Shown here: in pieces, positions 10,806 through 22,952 of the stretch | Layout of the letters: each line of letters starts with the position of its first letter | How positions within the stretch are numbered: the first letter of the stretch is position 1 | Assembly: GCA_014529385.2 (NCBI GenBank) | Contig: CM043963.1 | Span: forward strand, 105,216,912 to 105,280,911 | DNA: 64,000 nt | Direction of reading: 5' to 3' | Source of the DNA: Adiantum capillus-veneris | Taxonomy: Eukaryota; Streptophyta; Polypodiopsida; Polypodiales; Pteridaceae | Notes under the pieces: model-generated | What the model was told of the DNA's origin: nothing | Databases searched by the model: none | The model's input: only the letters and a program-made list of their open reading frames with translations | Translations under genes and position numbers: made by a program

Positions 10806-12163
10806 CACTAGGTTGGTAATGGGACACTTTTATGTCCTGGGACACTTTTATGTCCTGGGACACTTTTATGTCCTGTTAAGTGACCATTTTCCTTGAATTA
10901 TGTCAAGAGTTTCAAAATGGATTTTGAGGTGCTATCTGTCTAGAAAGTTGTCTCATGAGCTGAAAAAAACTCGACATTTTTTTGAAATATCAATTCCATC
11001 TTTAACCTTGTCCTTGCACAACATTTCACAACCTAAATTGTGTGAAAAAACGGGTCCTGTTTTTGGCTTTTTTCAACTTTTTGCAACTAAACCACTCTAT
11101 AAATTCATGTTTGTGAGGTCTATAATGCTAGAGAACTATCTTTAGTAGTCCTCAACATGTCCTAATGCTTCTAGGGAGAAACAAATGTTAAAGTTGTAAG
11201 TTATGACCAAATTACAAAAATTGTCAAATCCTGTTTTTTAGCCAATTTTAGCTCTTCTATGATTTTTTTGGTGGCTTTCATGATATCCAAATGAAGTTTT
11301 TATTTTCTATGTCGCATATTGTAACATAAAGCTAATATTCCTTGAGTTTTGGGGCACCTAATACCCTATTTTGCATAGTAGACAACGATGGTTGATTTTT
11401 TCAATTACAGAAGAAAAGGAAACATTCTACTATATCAAGTATAGCTTTTTCAATATTGTTAGTTTCTTGTGACAAGTACATGCATTTTTTAGGTAGTAAC
11501 CATATCTAGTCATAAGGATCAAATTTGGCTAGATATTGAATAGTTTCTATGGGATTCTACAACTCATAATGTTGAACCCAGTTTTTTCATGTTTGCTGTA
11601 TTTAGCACTTCATCTTTGTCCCCAAGATTCCCCTTGGTAAGAGATGTATTATTCTTTTGACATGCTCTATGGCTCCTTATGAACCTAAAGGACAATAGGG
11701 AACTAAGAAAACATGCATATATTATTTGTATTGAGCATGGCTATAGAAACTTTGATGACAGGTTTGCAGAATGGTAAAAATTCAACTTTTTTGTATCTGT
11801 TTCTTTTGGAAAAACAAAAAATAGTGAGTGAGAAGCAATCATATGTTCAGATCACCAACCCATTGAAGTTAACTAGGGAATTTATCTCAAGTCTTACAAA
11901 AATCCCTAATCTTATTTTTATGCAACAAAACGTAAGAAATGACTGTTTTTATGAAAATGTACTGGTCCATCAACTTTGGAGGCTTGGTGTGACCAAAAGA
12001 TGAGAAATTTTACAAGTTTCTTATTTTTTCCATGTGTAGTAGGCCTTGAACTATAACCTCGTGAAAGGATTTTACAAAATGAGTGGATCTACTATGGTTT
12101 TGGAGGTTTTTTTCAAAACCCTGAAAGGACACTTTTATGTCCTGTTAGGTTACCAACCTAGTG
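10806..12163. mobile_element. Non-autonomous DNA transposon, TTAA target duplication
   Basis: The left end is CACTAGGTTGGTAA and the right end is its exact reverse complement, with TTAA on both sides (10802-10805 and 12164-12167). Length 1,358 bp. Subterminal copies of GGACACTTTTATGTCC occur three times on the left (10829-10874) and once on the right (12126-12141). The interior is AT-rich and has only short frames (10900-11145, 11713-12003) with no transposase motif, so it is non-autonomous. A TTAA duplication is typical of piggyBac; a CACTA start is typical of CACTA/En-Spm elements, which however make 3 bp duplications. The superfamily is left open. Confidence 0.75.
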
Positions 12164-12340
12164 TTAAGGCCATAGGGTGGTGACATAGAATCTCCACAGG
12201 AGCACTTAAACCACCCCATGGATGCAAATCACTTAGCTCTCTATGGACACATCTTATAAAATATCACATGACACCCTATGGCCTTTAGACCATAGGTTGA
12301 TTATTCTAGGTCACCTAAAGACTCTTTAAGTGTCTCAAAA
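12164..12340. repeat. Palindromic satellite, remainder of the split unit
   Basis: Begins TTAAGGCCATAGGGTGGTGACATAGAATC, which is the right half of the satellite palindrome broken by the transposon at 10806-12163. A second unit (CACCCTATGGCC...ACCATAGG) lies near 12270-12295. Confidence 0.8.
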
Positions 12341-13589
12341 ACATTTTTATTGGCCTTACTATCTTGTGTCCACATACATTAGGAACATATATTTTTTATC
12401 TTGGATTAAGGTTTAATATTCTATTGAGAATGAAATAAGATAGAAAAAACTAAAAAAGTATTTAGTCCTCAAAATTTCAAAATGAGAGCTTGAACAATTG
12501 ATGTATGATCATTTTTTGTTGGGTGTAAGTTCTTCTATTGTGAATTGATGGTGTAAGCGTTTGAAATAATTATCTTTGTATTGCAACAAACTAGATTAAA
12601 CATATATTTAACATTTGTTGTAAATGCCAATTATTTGCTTAGATAGTAAACCTCGAGTATCAAAGTGCAAATGGTTATCGAAGCATTTGTCCTTTGGATT
12701 ATGTGAAGATCTAGTTCTTTAATTGTAACAAGATTTTGTTCAAAGATATAAAGTGCGAGTATTTTGTTCCAAACTATGATTTTGTTTCTCTTCCAGATGA
12801 TGCAGAGAATTGGAATTTATATCTTGAATTTTTTTCAATAGAGGGAAGCTAGGACTAGTACAATTTTTTAGGTTGTCATGTAGCAATCGAACATTGTATC
12901 AAGGTTTATTGCAAAGAAATGATAGTATAATATATAGACATTGTTTAAGTTTGTAAATTGGAAGTAGAAGGCAATGCAAGTTCTAGAACATGTGCAATGC
13001 CATAAGGAGAATTCAACACATATATTTTTGCCCCCCAGGATTTGAAAATCAAAGTGCATGGTGAGCCGGACCTTCCATCCACCAATAAATCAATGCATTT
13101 GTGAATTAAAGTACTTGCAAATTTGATTTAAATGTTTGAATGTTATGATGATATTTGAAGGCAAAGACCCCTTCAACGGTGTGGCAAAGCAACATATGTA
13201 TGATGTATGATAATGATTCAATTTTGTATATTGGAAATTTACCGCAGTATTAACTTACACATTTTAATAAGATCATAAATACATTGAGATTTTATAAAAA
13301 AAGTTAACACTTTGATATTTCATGACTATCATTGTCTAATTAAGTTGATATATACCACCTGTAATTATTTTAATATGTATATACACTTGGATTTTTTCAT
13401 GACTATTTTATTATGAAAACTTTTAATGTGTATTCATCCTTGAAAATTATGTCAAAAAGTATATCACCTATATAAATGCTATTTAAGGTCACTAAAGCAA
13501 CTTGACTTTTTTATTGAAATTACTAATATTAGAAAGAATGCTATGTGCTCTAATGACATCGTAATCAAGATCCGTTTGTGAATGTACCG
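12341..13589. other. AT-rich intergenic DNA, no gene seen
   Basis: Strongly AT-rich, short frames only. No transposon ends, RNA genes or coding homology recognised. Confidence 0.5.
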
Positions 13590-15105
13590 TGGATGCCTTG
13601 GCCACCCTATGTCCCTTGGGCCATAGGATACGAACTTAGAGCACATAGTGTTTCTTACTAGCATTGAAGACACCCTTTGGCCCTTGGGTCATACGCCAAC
13701 TTAGAGCATGGAGGATTTCCTTTTAGCATAGAAGCATAGGGGTGCTAACATAAAGCATGTAGAATTTCTTGCTAACATGAAAGGTACCCTATGGCCCCAA
13801 GAGTGCCAACAAAGATCATATAGGGTCTCTTAGTAGCATAGAGAGCACTCTATGACCCTAGTGCCATAGGGCTCTAACATAGAGTCTATGAAGAGGCACG
13901 TAAGTCACTCAATGTCCATAGGGTACAAATATAGAGTCTCTAAAGGGGCACTTAGGTCACTCAATGGTCTTGGCGACATAAAGTATTCTATATGTATGTA
14001 GTAAGGAATTCTCTTCAAGGACACCTTGGCCACCCTATGGCCTTAGGTCCCCCTATGGCCTTAGGGACATAGGGTCTCAACATAGAGAATAGATGGTTTC
14101 TTATGATAGCACCCTATGGCCCTAGGGCCACAGGGTTCCAACATAGAGCATATGGTGTTTCTTAGTAGCATATAGGGCACCCTAGGGCCATAGGGTGTGA
14201 ACACAGAGCACACAAGGTTTCTTCCTAGCATAGACAACACCTTGTGGTACTAGCACCATAGGGTGCAAACATGAAACATTAGGGGGTTTATATTAGCCTT
14301 GAGGGCACCTTGTGGCCCTAGGGCCATAGGGTGCCAACATAAAGCATATTGAGGTTCTTATTAGCATAGAATGACCCTTGGCCCTGGGGCTACAGGGTGC
14401 CTATATACAGCATGGAGGGCTACCTTGTGACCCTGGGGTTATAGGGTGCTAGCATTAGGCATAGAGGGTTTGCTAGCATAGAGGACAGTCTATGGCCTTA
14501 GGACCATAGGATGCCAGCATAGCCCATGTACGATTTCTCTTTTACCATAAAGGACATCTTATGGATCTAGGGTCATAAGATGCCTACATAGTGCATAAAA
14601 GGCTTCTTATAAGTATACACGTAAACATAGTGCATAGAGGGAATTTTAATAGCATAAAGGCCTCCCTATGGCCTTGGGGCCATAGGGTGCCAACATAGAG
14701 CATAGAGGGCTTTTTATTAGCACCTTGTTGCCCTCGGGATGCCACAGTGCCATAAAGTGGTTTTTGTATATGTAGTAGAGAATTATCTCATACATGACAC
14801 CTTGGTCACCATCTCACCCTTGGACCATATGATAGTAGCATAGAGGACCCTATAGCCCTAGGCTTTTCTTCTAGCCCAAGGGCTATACACTGCCAACATA
14901 TATTATACATGGTTTCTTCATAGAGCAAACCTTTTAGCCCTACACAATAGAGTGGAAACCTAGACCATATAATGTATCTTACTAGCATAGAAGGCACCCT
15001 ACGACCCTGAGGCCAAACAGTACCAATTTACGGCATAAAGGGTCTCTTCCTAGGATGAAGGGCACCTTGTGGCCCTAGGGCCATAGGGTGCCAACATAGT
15101 CAACA
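13590..15105. repeat. Palindromic satellite, block 3
   Basis: About twenty-two units of roughly 60-75 bp: CACCCTATGGCCCTAGGGCC, ATAGGGTGCCAACATAGAGC, then ATAGAGGGTTTCTTACTAGC. The best units, for example near 14109-14140 and 14305-14340, have a nearly perfect palindromic core with a CTAG centre. Same family as block 1. No coding capacity. Confidence 0.9.
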
Positions 15106-15537
15106 TGCGCTCGTTAACAAGAGGGGGAAATTTTCTATCATTTGCTGGAAGAAAGTTGGAATTATCACGGAAGAAGATGATGGGAGACTCAAGGAGCATT
15201 GGCTAGGGTGCGTGGTGAACTCTCTCTTGCCAATAGAGAACAGTACTACTACAACTACCGGACCTTCCAGAAGGTGAATGCGATTGCACCATAAAAAGTG
15301 ATGTCCTATGCAAGTAATAGCCTATGTAATGTTGTCGTTGCACCATATAAAGTGTTGCCTTATGTATTGTAAGTAATATGGAACGAAATGTAGTGGTGCA
15401 CCATATAAAGTGCGGCTAAAATGTAATGCAACCAATATGGAATGTTATGGTTTCTACTATTCATGGATGTTCATCTTTTCAATAGCTTAGTTGTCACTAT
15501 CTTTGAAACATTTTGAAAGTTGGCATATCATTGTCCA

Positions 15538-15540
<3 letters not shown>
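15106..15540. other. Spacer with a short tandem motif, no gene seen
   Basis: Contains three copies of GCACCATA(T)AAAAGTG / GCACCATATAAAGTG followed by YATGTAATG near 15287, 15342 and 15398 (spacing about 55 bp). Otherwise unremarkable. Confidence 0.45.
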
Positions 15541-15606
<66 letters not shown>

Positions 15607-15717
15607 TGCTCGCTCAATTTTGTTCAATGCTAAGTCTCTCTACGTGCGTTCTCATGGTCTATGTGCATTGGTATATGGAAAGAGACTTAGCATTGAATAT
15701 ACGGAAAGGAGAGAAAT

Positions 15718-15755
<38 letters not shown>
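15541..15755. repeat. Long foldback: (CT)n arm and (GA)n arm around an inverted repeat
   Basis: A (CT)n tract of about 65 bp (15541-15604) leads into TTCAATGCTAAGTCTCT (about 15621-15637). After a loop of about 43 bp comes the exact reverse complement AGAGACTTAGCATTGAA (about 15681-15697), followed by GGAGAGAAATAGAGAGAGAC and (GA)n to 15755. The whole can fold into one imperfect hairpin with arms of 45 bp or more plus the microsatellite extensions. Confidence 0.75.
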
Positions 15756-15758
<3 letters not shown>

Positions 15759-17091
15759 CCATAAGGGAAAGATAGTAGGCTCCATAAGAAAGCATCAGAA
15801 GAAGCCTCCATAACGGTGAGTGAGCATATTGAGAGACAGAGGGAGGAATCTTTTTGGATTTTGCTCGCCCAATTCCAAAAAGCGCTCGCTAAAAATCGCC
15901 TAAAATTTTTTCCCAATGACAGTGACCCGTTAACATTAGCGCCGTTGCTAGGAAACAATCCTTAGATGGTCAGTGACCTAGTGCGTATTTAGAGCGCTCT
16001 TTTTCAAAGATTTTTCTTTCCATTCTATTTACACCTTAGCAGTGAAGCAGCTAAACATGGGGTTTAGTGCTTGGTAAAGTCTAGAAGTAAGGGACTTGCT
16101 AGATCTATTCTCGTAAGATAAAGAGAGTTGTCAGTGAGATAGCCAAAAGCATTTCATTCTTCAATTTTCTCATTTATTTCAGAGTGTTGTTCCATTTTCC
16201 GTTATGACTTTATTTTGTATTGTTTTGTTAGTTTTTATTCCTAGTTTCTTTCTAGCGCATAGGAGTAGGGTAAGTAGAAACCACAACCATCAAATTGGTC
16301 TCAAAAGATCGGGACAAAAGGAATTGAAAACCGTATTTTGGACTAAACAACCATGACTGTGAAATTCTTAAAACTCGATGATTGAGACCTGAAAATTGAT
16401 CCAAACCCAAAAATTTGTGGATCAAAGGCATCAAAAAGCTCAATAGAAGCAATCTAGAAAGTTTCATCAGACTCTGTGGAGGAACATGGATTGCGATCCA
16501 TGTACCTTAGAGGCCATTTTGTAGAAAAGTGATCAGTGACAGTTTACATCAGTAGGACATTGCTCTAATAAAGTTTGTTTGAAAGAAAAAATCAAACTTC
16601 ACATTAGGATTGGCTAATAGGGCAAAAATAACAAAAACAGGAATCTCACACCCAAAATTGGGCAAATCTTGAGATTTTGTGATCCAGATTCAAAAAAAGT
16701 TGGGCATTAGCATTTGCAAGGCATATAGAACTAGCTAGTCAAGTTCATCATTTGGGACTAAGATTTGAACAACAGATAGATGATACCATTTGCAACAACT
16801 TTCCCAAAAGGCACAATAGAAAAAATTTGCACAAAGTTGGTCAAAATAGCCAAACATTAGACACTAGTCAAAAACCACAAAGCAACCTCACAAAATTTAA
16901 CATTTTATTTACAAAAAGAATACATGACAAACAAATCAACAGGAGTCAAAGTATGCCAACCTACTAGACAAAATGGTGGCATCCAAATAGCAAAACAATG
17001 AAAAAGACCTAAATCTCAAGAACCTATGAAATTGGGTTTTTGGCCTAGAACATGTACGTCCAAGTTCCCTTTAAAAATACATGGCATAAAA
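15756..17091. other. Intergenic DNA, no gene recognised
   Basis: Mixed sequence with short frames only. It may be internal to the LTR-element remnant whose 3' module and polypurine tract lie at 17092-18282, but no coding motif is seen. Confidence 0.35.
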
Positions 17092-17733
17092 GTTAGAGTT
17101 GGGTAGCTCAACTACTAAATGAGTGAGGCTTTAGTCCCAAAGCTTCACATAATATTTTTTGTGGTCTTAGCATCATAGTTATCCTAGGTACTGCTCAAGC
17201 TGGAAGAGTTGAGCATATTTACAATGTGTCGCTCATGCTGGTAAAGGTAAGCATATGAATAGAAGTCTATGTATTTTAAGTCTAGTGAAGTGAAGAAGGA
17301 AGTCCAAAAGACACACACTGAGCATAGTGAGGTATGAGTGGAGAAGCTTCTATATCAAAAATCCTTTTTAGAAACGTGCAAGCTATTGTGACATCCTTTG
17401 ATGTCACATGTGCTACATGTATTCCTTGAAGCACCCATCAACTCCGTCTTTCACAGTGCATGCACTTGTTTGACAAATTTTTCATATGCATATAGAGTGT
17501 CCCATAATTGGCACTTGCATCAGACACTCTTACTTTGTTTCTCCCAAGCACTAACCTTGCATGAATAGGTACTTAAAGTCCAATTTCTCAACTCCAATAA
17601 GAGCGTATACCAAAGGCACTTTTTTTCATCAGGTTTTTTTCCTTTGTTCATGCAAGTTTTAAACCCTAATTTAGAAACACTCATCACTATCCTCTTGTAC
17701 ATATTCCTTCTACATCAACAATAAGGAAATGGT
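17092..17733 (+). repeat. Dispersed 3' module, copy A
   Basis: This stretch of about 640 bp matches 60981-61621 (copy B, same strand) along its length, and the reverse complement of about 47860-48606 (copy C). Shared landmarks are AATGAGTGAGG, CTCAAGCTGGAAGAGTTGAG, TGATGTCACATGTGCTACAT, CATATGCATATAGAGTGTCC, the T-run hairpin (17609-17648) and the end CTACATCAACAATAAGGAAA. In copy C it sits between the coding part and the 3' LTR of a defined element, so here it is probably the 3' non-coding part of a related, largely lost element. Confidence 0.7.
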
Positions 17734-18264
17734 TATCAACATCAATCATCAAAGAATCAGAGAAACGGCTACGGGTCTCCACTACTTGTCAAGCGCAAAT
17801 CTTACCTTCAAGGACAACAGTAAAGCTCAAGTAAACAATGACAAGTCAAAGAACAGCATACAACAACAATCGTAAGCACTGGAAAATCTAACAAGAGAGC
17901 TATCCACAACACTCGTAAGGAGCTCACACAATACTTCAAAGTTAGTTAAATATTGTAGCGAACTCATATAGCAGTAGAATTGAGAACAAGGTCCATTATA
18001 AAGTCAACCATCCAAAGAACCTCAGTTCCTACAAAGGTAGGCAACAACAATTCATTGCCAAAACTAGCAACAAAGAGGAGAATGTGCAACAAGATACAAG
18101 TTGGCTCAATAATCAAATTCTAACACACATATCAACCAAAACACAACAAATATGAATTACTCAAGGAAGAGGGGAGCATCACCAGCTACAAAGCTCAAGA
18201 TCCAACCTTGAAGATGAAGCTAAAGACAACCCTAACAACAAGTTTGCACATGGTTGTGTCAAGG

Positions 18265-18780
18265 GATGACATGAGCTAGGAAGGGGGGAATGCTGGCGGA
18301 TTCAATATATGGGTACCCACCTAACCGAACACTTAGTCAGAAACCACATTTGTACTCTATTATTTTTTTGAGCAAGTGTAGCTACATTACTTGTAAATCC
18401 TAATTCCAAAGTAGCAAGTGGATTCCTTGAGTTGTAATTCTGTAATGATATTTGTAAAGGCCCATGTGAGATGGCCATTGGCCATTTAGAAAGCCTTAGG
18501 TGTAAAAGTCAATAACCTTAGTGTGCAAAGGAAGGCTTATTTTTTGGGGAGAAGAAAGAGCTCTAATGTATGTATGCTCAAATGACTTCTCAACTCCAAC
18601 TTGTAATCAACTTTTTAATGATTGGGTGATCCGTTTTCTATTTTCAAGCTTGCATTGTGTTCCTCTTTCTTCGCTTTTTCATTCAAATGTAAGCATTGTC
18701 AGTTCTGTTGTGGTTTGCGACTATGTGTCTACAAGACTAATCTTCATATTTGAGTGCTTAAATCACTATTAAAAGATGTT
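18265..18780 (+). mobile_element. Polypurine tract and LTR start of a decayed element
   Basis: AGGAAGGGGGGAA at about 18270-18282 is a polypurine tract directly followed by TGCTGGCGGATTC, a TG LTR start. The setting parallels GGAAGGGGGGAA|TGTTGACC at 62603-62615, and copy A of the 3' module lies upstream in the same orientation. The LTR's other end could not be fixed; 18780 is only a nominal limit. No coding part recognised. Confidence 0.4.
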
Positions 18781-19049
18781 TTGACCATAGGAGAGTGTTC
18801 CTAGACAATAGAGCGACCTTTCTAGACAGTTTTGTTGCAGTTTTTAGGACTTTGTCTATGATGGATCGTGATTTTGATACCTTGCACGCTTTTTCATGAA
18901 AACTTTGTTCGAGCACTCTGTCATTCCAAGCTAAGCATAATGACTCTCATAATTCCTTTGCAATAGTCCTGTCCATAATTGTTTGAAAATTGGAATCACA
19001 AAGGTGTAGGTGAATGGTTGCCATAGCACACGCATTAAGCTCCTCTTAT

Positions 19050-19147
19050 TGTGATCATGAGTGTAAACACCCACTTTATGCTCTTTCAGTGTAAACACCC
19101 ACTTTGTGATCATGAGTGTAAACACCCACTTTATGCTCTTTCAGTGG
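19050..19147. repeat. Short tandem duplication, 58 bp period
   Basis: GTGATCATGAGTGTAAACAC and the following CCACTTTATGCTCTTTCAGT appear at about 19051-19090 and again at about 19108-19147, with a partial copy (GTGTAAACACCCACTTTGTG) between them. Confidence 0.75.
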
Positions 19148-19387
19148 CGTTGCAAGGCCCTTATTGACCAAGACATCAAGCATATGTTGCTTCCATATCG
19201 TGAAGTTGATGCCAATGTCGAGTGTCACGACTCACTCCTCTATGGAAGAGGCACCTCACCCGTGAATGTCAATGTTAGAGGAGAACTCCATACCGCAAGT
19301 TGAAAAAATGGGTCAAAATTGACTTCCACCGTCGGACGGAAGTGTCTCGCTGGCGCAAACATGTTGGAGTCATCGAAGCCAAATTTG

Positions 19388-19514
19388 ACGTACGCACGTG
19401 TGTGTGCATGTGTGTGTGTGTGTGTACGCATGTGCGCGTGTGTGCATGTGTATGTGTGTCTATTTTACATCAAGAGGAGAACTCACAAATGCCAAGAGTG
19501 TGTGTGTGTGTGTG
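19388..19514. repeat. (GT)n microsatellite cluster
   Basis: Interrupted (GT)n/(GTGCAT)n tracts at 19399-19460 and 19498-19514. Overlapping Cys/Val-rich frames are artefacts of the repeat. Confidence 0.85.
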
Positions 19515-20000
19515 AGTGGGTTCTCAAGGCCGTCAATGTTGAAGCTAAGATCTCTACACTCTCTCTCCTCCCTTACTCAGCTCGAATGCACAATCTTTCC
19601 TGATAAAAAAGCGTTTGTGTTTTTTTTTTAGATATACTTGCATTTTGAACCAAGTAACAAGTTTTTCTACAAAGTTGTATGCTCAAGAAGATATCTATTT
19701 TGATAATAATAAAAAGTTTTTGAATATGAGTTTTTCAGCTCAAGTTATGAGAAAAATACTGACTTGCTATCAATCTGCCCTAAACTGAGCAATCTACTTC
19801 TTTCTCTCTTTGAGCTCACAGAAAGCTAAATCTCTCTGCTCTTGTGGCTTGTGGAGTTCAACCATTTGTCACCTTGATACCTGAGCTCTATGTGCCAAGC
19901 TCGCAATGCCTCCATAGTCATGGAAGCTTCAAGATTTATTCCATCGCCGATGTGAAGCTTGTCAGGAAGAGGGAAACGCGGGGATTAGCACCATAACCTT

Positions 20001-20016
20001 TGGCTCTGATACCACT
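20001..20016 (-). promoter_or_regulatory. Primer-binding site of a lost minus-strand Copia-type element
   Basis: The minus strand reads AGTGGTATCAGAGCCA, a tRNA-Met primer site. The LTR would begin at 20017 (TGTAGAGCGCG on the plus strand) and extend right. Downstream on the minus strand a gag-like start (MEALRAWHIELRYQG) is visible for a few dozen codons near 19830-19925 and then breaks. The LTR right end is not resolved. A (GA)n tract lies at 20158-20191. Confidence 0.5.
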
Positions 20017-20158
20017 TGTAGAGCGCGCAGTGTATGCTACTACAAATGGGAGCATAGAGGGCCTACTACACAAATAGCATGCCACAAATAATAAGATCAA
20101 TAGGTCTACATACCTGATGAACCTTACTTGCACACATAATTGAAGTTATACATTATCT

Positions 20159-20191
<33 letters not shown>

Positions 20192-20980
20192 TAGGATAAC
20201 ATGCACAAGTGCATCTCCTAGAGCGGAGTGCTATACAGGTATGGTGAGAGAGAAGAGGAGAGAAGGGAGAAGAAAAACATGGAGCATTGGGTGCAATCTA
20301 CCCCCGTGTAAGACTGAGCATTTTCCTCTTGCACGTATTTGATTTACAGATTTTTTGAATGCTCAAAATACAAACTGTCCAACCGGACATAATAATGACC
20401 ATAGCTCATGAAGAGTACTTAAATAATGAAATAATGAAATTTCTATAAACGTGCTATCCTTTTGCATAGTCCATCGTTCACTTACACTTTTGCTACCTAT
20501 CAGTTGCAATAAATTACTATCTATCAATTTCCATCACATACCTCTCCATTAGGAAAGCAATTGTCCTCGGTTTCTAAGGTAAGAATCTACAAATCATACT
20601 TGCCAGAAAGATCATTAAAATTATGTGTTAGAAGTATCGTGTATAAAAATTCATAAAGAAAAAGTTCGTTTATGCTTTCTATCATCCACATAGTGCAATT
20701 CTAGTGTTCCATAGCCAATTTTGTAAGAGGTGGTGCAAAATATGGAGATCTTAAGATAAAGAAGTAAGTAGGATAAGCACTAGGATGGTGCATTATATAT
20801 GGCATCTAAGCCTGAAGATACAGAAAGAGAGATGACTCATTCAAGATAATTCAAACAATTTTGCTAGATATATATTATTAAAATGCATCAAGAAGTTACA
20901 TACATGGAGGTTCTCTGAAGAAATAGCCAGTGGTCAAACTGAGAAGTAAGCCTGCATGGGATCAATAATCACGTCTAGGA

Positions 20981-21472
20981 GTTTGGCACAGTCTTATACT
21001 AGAGAGAGTATACTCAACCAACTAAGTACTGAGTTATGGATTAGTTTGGATATTTGATTGTGTAAGAAGTAGAGAATTCAATCCAAAATGTTATAAAATG
21101 TTGCTAGTGACATATCAACTCAATATGGTAAATGACTTTGTAAAAGAAAAATCAATATGAAAGAGGACTTACAATGGTATGGTCAAATATTGTCATAAAA
21201 TATCTAGCTCGTTTCAACTTAGTGATCAAATGAATAATGCTAAGTTTGGTGATGATTCTATATTACTTTTTATCTTTATCTACAAAAGTGTTTCTCAAAG
21301 ACAAAATACTAAAGATGATTTCTTTTTAGATTCACAAAGGATTTAATTAGATGCTAAGTATATTAATACTTTGGAAGCCCTTAATTACAAAACTGATGAG
21401 AAGTCTGATTGTCTTTAAGTAGAGGGGTTGTGTGCCAACAAAAGATAATGGAATACATAAATTTAAAAAATG
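20981..21472. repeat. Tandem duplication, copy 1 (carries the empty insertion site)
   Basis: This stretch is repeated at 21473-21664 plus 26420-26715 with scattered substitutions (for example AAAATGTTATAAAATG versus AGAACGTTATAGAATG). The site corresponding to the Copia insertion is uninterrupted here: GGACTTACAATGG, with TTACA at 21169-21173. No coding potential seen. Confidence 0.9.
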
Positions 21473-21664
21473 GTTTGCACAGTCTTGTACTAGAGAGAGT
21501 ATACTGAACCAAGTAAGTACTGAGTTATGGATTAGTTTGGATATTTGATTGTGTAAGAAGTAGAGAATTCAATCCAGAACGTTATAGAATGTTGCTAGTG
21601 ACATATCAACTCAATATGCTAAATGACTTTGTAAAAGAAAAATCAATATGAAAGAGGAATTACA
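21473..21664. repeat. Tandem duplication, copy 2, left part
   Basis: Left half of the second copy, ending with the target-site duplication TTACA (21660-21664) at the Copia 5' LTR. Confidence 0.88.
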
Positions 21665-21856
21665 TGTTGGGGTATAAAGCCCAATGTGGTCGCCCAGGTA
21701 AGTGGGCGGGCCGCCAGGTATGTACACATATTCTTTTGTAAAAACCTAATAAGAACTCACTATGCTCTACACATTACAGTAGAGCGAGTTCACCATATCG
21801 TCGTGCTCTTCTTCTCGCACTCTCTCTCGCGTCGCACTTCCGCTCGTACTCCTTCA
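21665..21856 (+). repeat. 5' LTR of the Copia element at 21665-26419
   Basis: TGTTGGGGTATAAAGCCC...CTCCTTCA, 192 bp, TG...CA ends. It has a CT-rich 3' part. GGTATAAAGC near the start resembles a TATA box but lies only a few bases in, so the true promoter position is unclear. Confidence 0.93.
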
Positions 21857-21870
21857 ACTGGTATCAGAGC
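21857..21870 (+). promoter_or_regulatory. Primer-binding site, initiator tRNA-Met type
   Basis: ACTGGTATCAGAGC directly follows the LTR; TGGTATCAGAGC is complementary to the 3' end of initiator tRNA-Met. Confidence 0.9.
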
Positions 21871-22952
21871 TCAGATCGAGGCTCGGGGCAGCACTGTAGG
21901 AGGCTAGAGTCACCAGCTCAGATTGGAGCGAAATTCGACAGGCAAAGACACAGCCCCAAATCCTGTGGGTAAGCCCGAAGGGCTTGGTGTTCTTAGAATT
22001 TCATTCTGAGGTCATCTCGGCCACCGTTCGGCTTCGACAAAGGTCTGCGCAGGCCATTTTCGACTACGTGGTCTCGGCGGGTGCAGATCCGACTCTGCAA
22101 ATTTGGGGTTTTTCGGCCTACGACTGCAGGTGCTGAGGATATCGACACTCCCAGAGTGTTGATTTGTGGCTGTCTACACATCGAAGGACGGCTCACAGTT
22201 CTTGGAGGCGTGTCACATACAACACGGACGCATCTACACACAGACTGTAGGCGACATCCACTAGTTCATCAGGTAGCTTGTGTTTGCTGCTTGATATTCC
22301 AGATTTCATCCTGACATTGCAGGTACTTCCACATGGGATGTATTGTCAGAGATGATGTATGTCTGTTGAGGGTTTGCTGGCTGTGAGTCACTAAGCAAAC
22401 AACCGCCGCAGCGGTTACAGCATACAGTGGGAAATTTGTGGATGTATGACTTTGTGGGAAGTCTATGTACTGTCAGATTTACTGCAGCCTTTGTTGAGGG
22501 TCGAGTGAGGTTTTATTGAGCTGGGGGATTCTCGAATGTTGAGATCCTTTCGGTGATACAGGTCTTGGAGCGATCCCTCGAGCACATTAGATAGGCAGCT
22601 AGGATGTATTGACTGTGAGTTAGATAGTTGGGATTGCATCTTTGCTTTACTGCCGTTGAGGCATTGTCACAGTCTATGCTTATAGGACAGTGACAGGAGA
22701 GTGAGAGATAGTACAGGTGCACGACAGGTTTACCCGCAGCTTACAGTGTCAGAGAGACAGTGTTTTTGAGCTGTTTTTGGTCTATTTTTTAGTACACCAG
22801 AGCCATTTTACAAAGGAGACTCTGCCAAAATTTATGCAGAATCTGAAGCTTTCTTGGTTCATTTGACAGGTTGATATTGGTTCAGAAGTCAGTTTACAGG
22901 GGAAACTCTGCCGAATTTTTCCCAGGAAAGTAAACCACTATGAAGCGTAGCT

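Noticed and set aside
10806-12163. Calling the TTAA element a piggyBac
   Set aside because: No transposase and no typical piggyBac end motif; the CACTA start points elsewhere. Only the structure is reported.
15491-15958. Leu/Ser and Arg/Glu-rich frames over (CT)n and (GA)n; same at 41182-41455, 42161-42577, 45264-45521 and 53783-54128
   Set aside because: Low-complexity translations of microsatellites.
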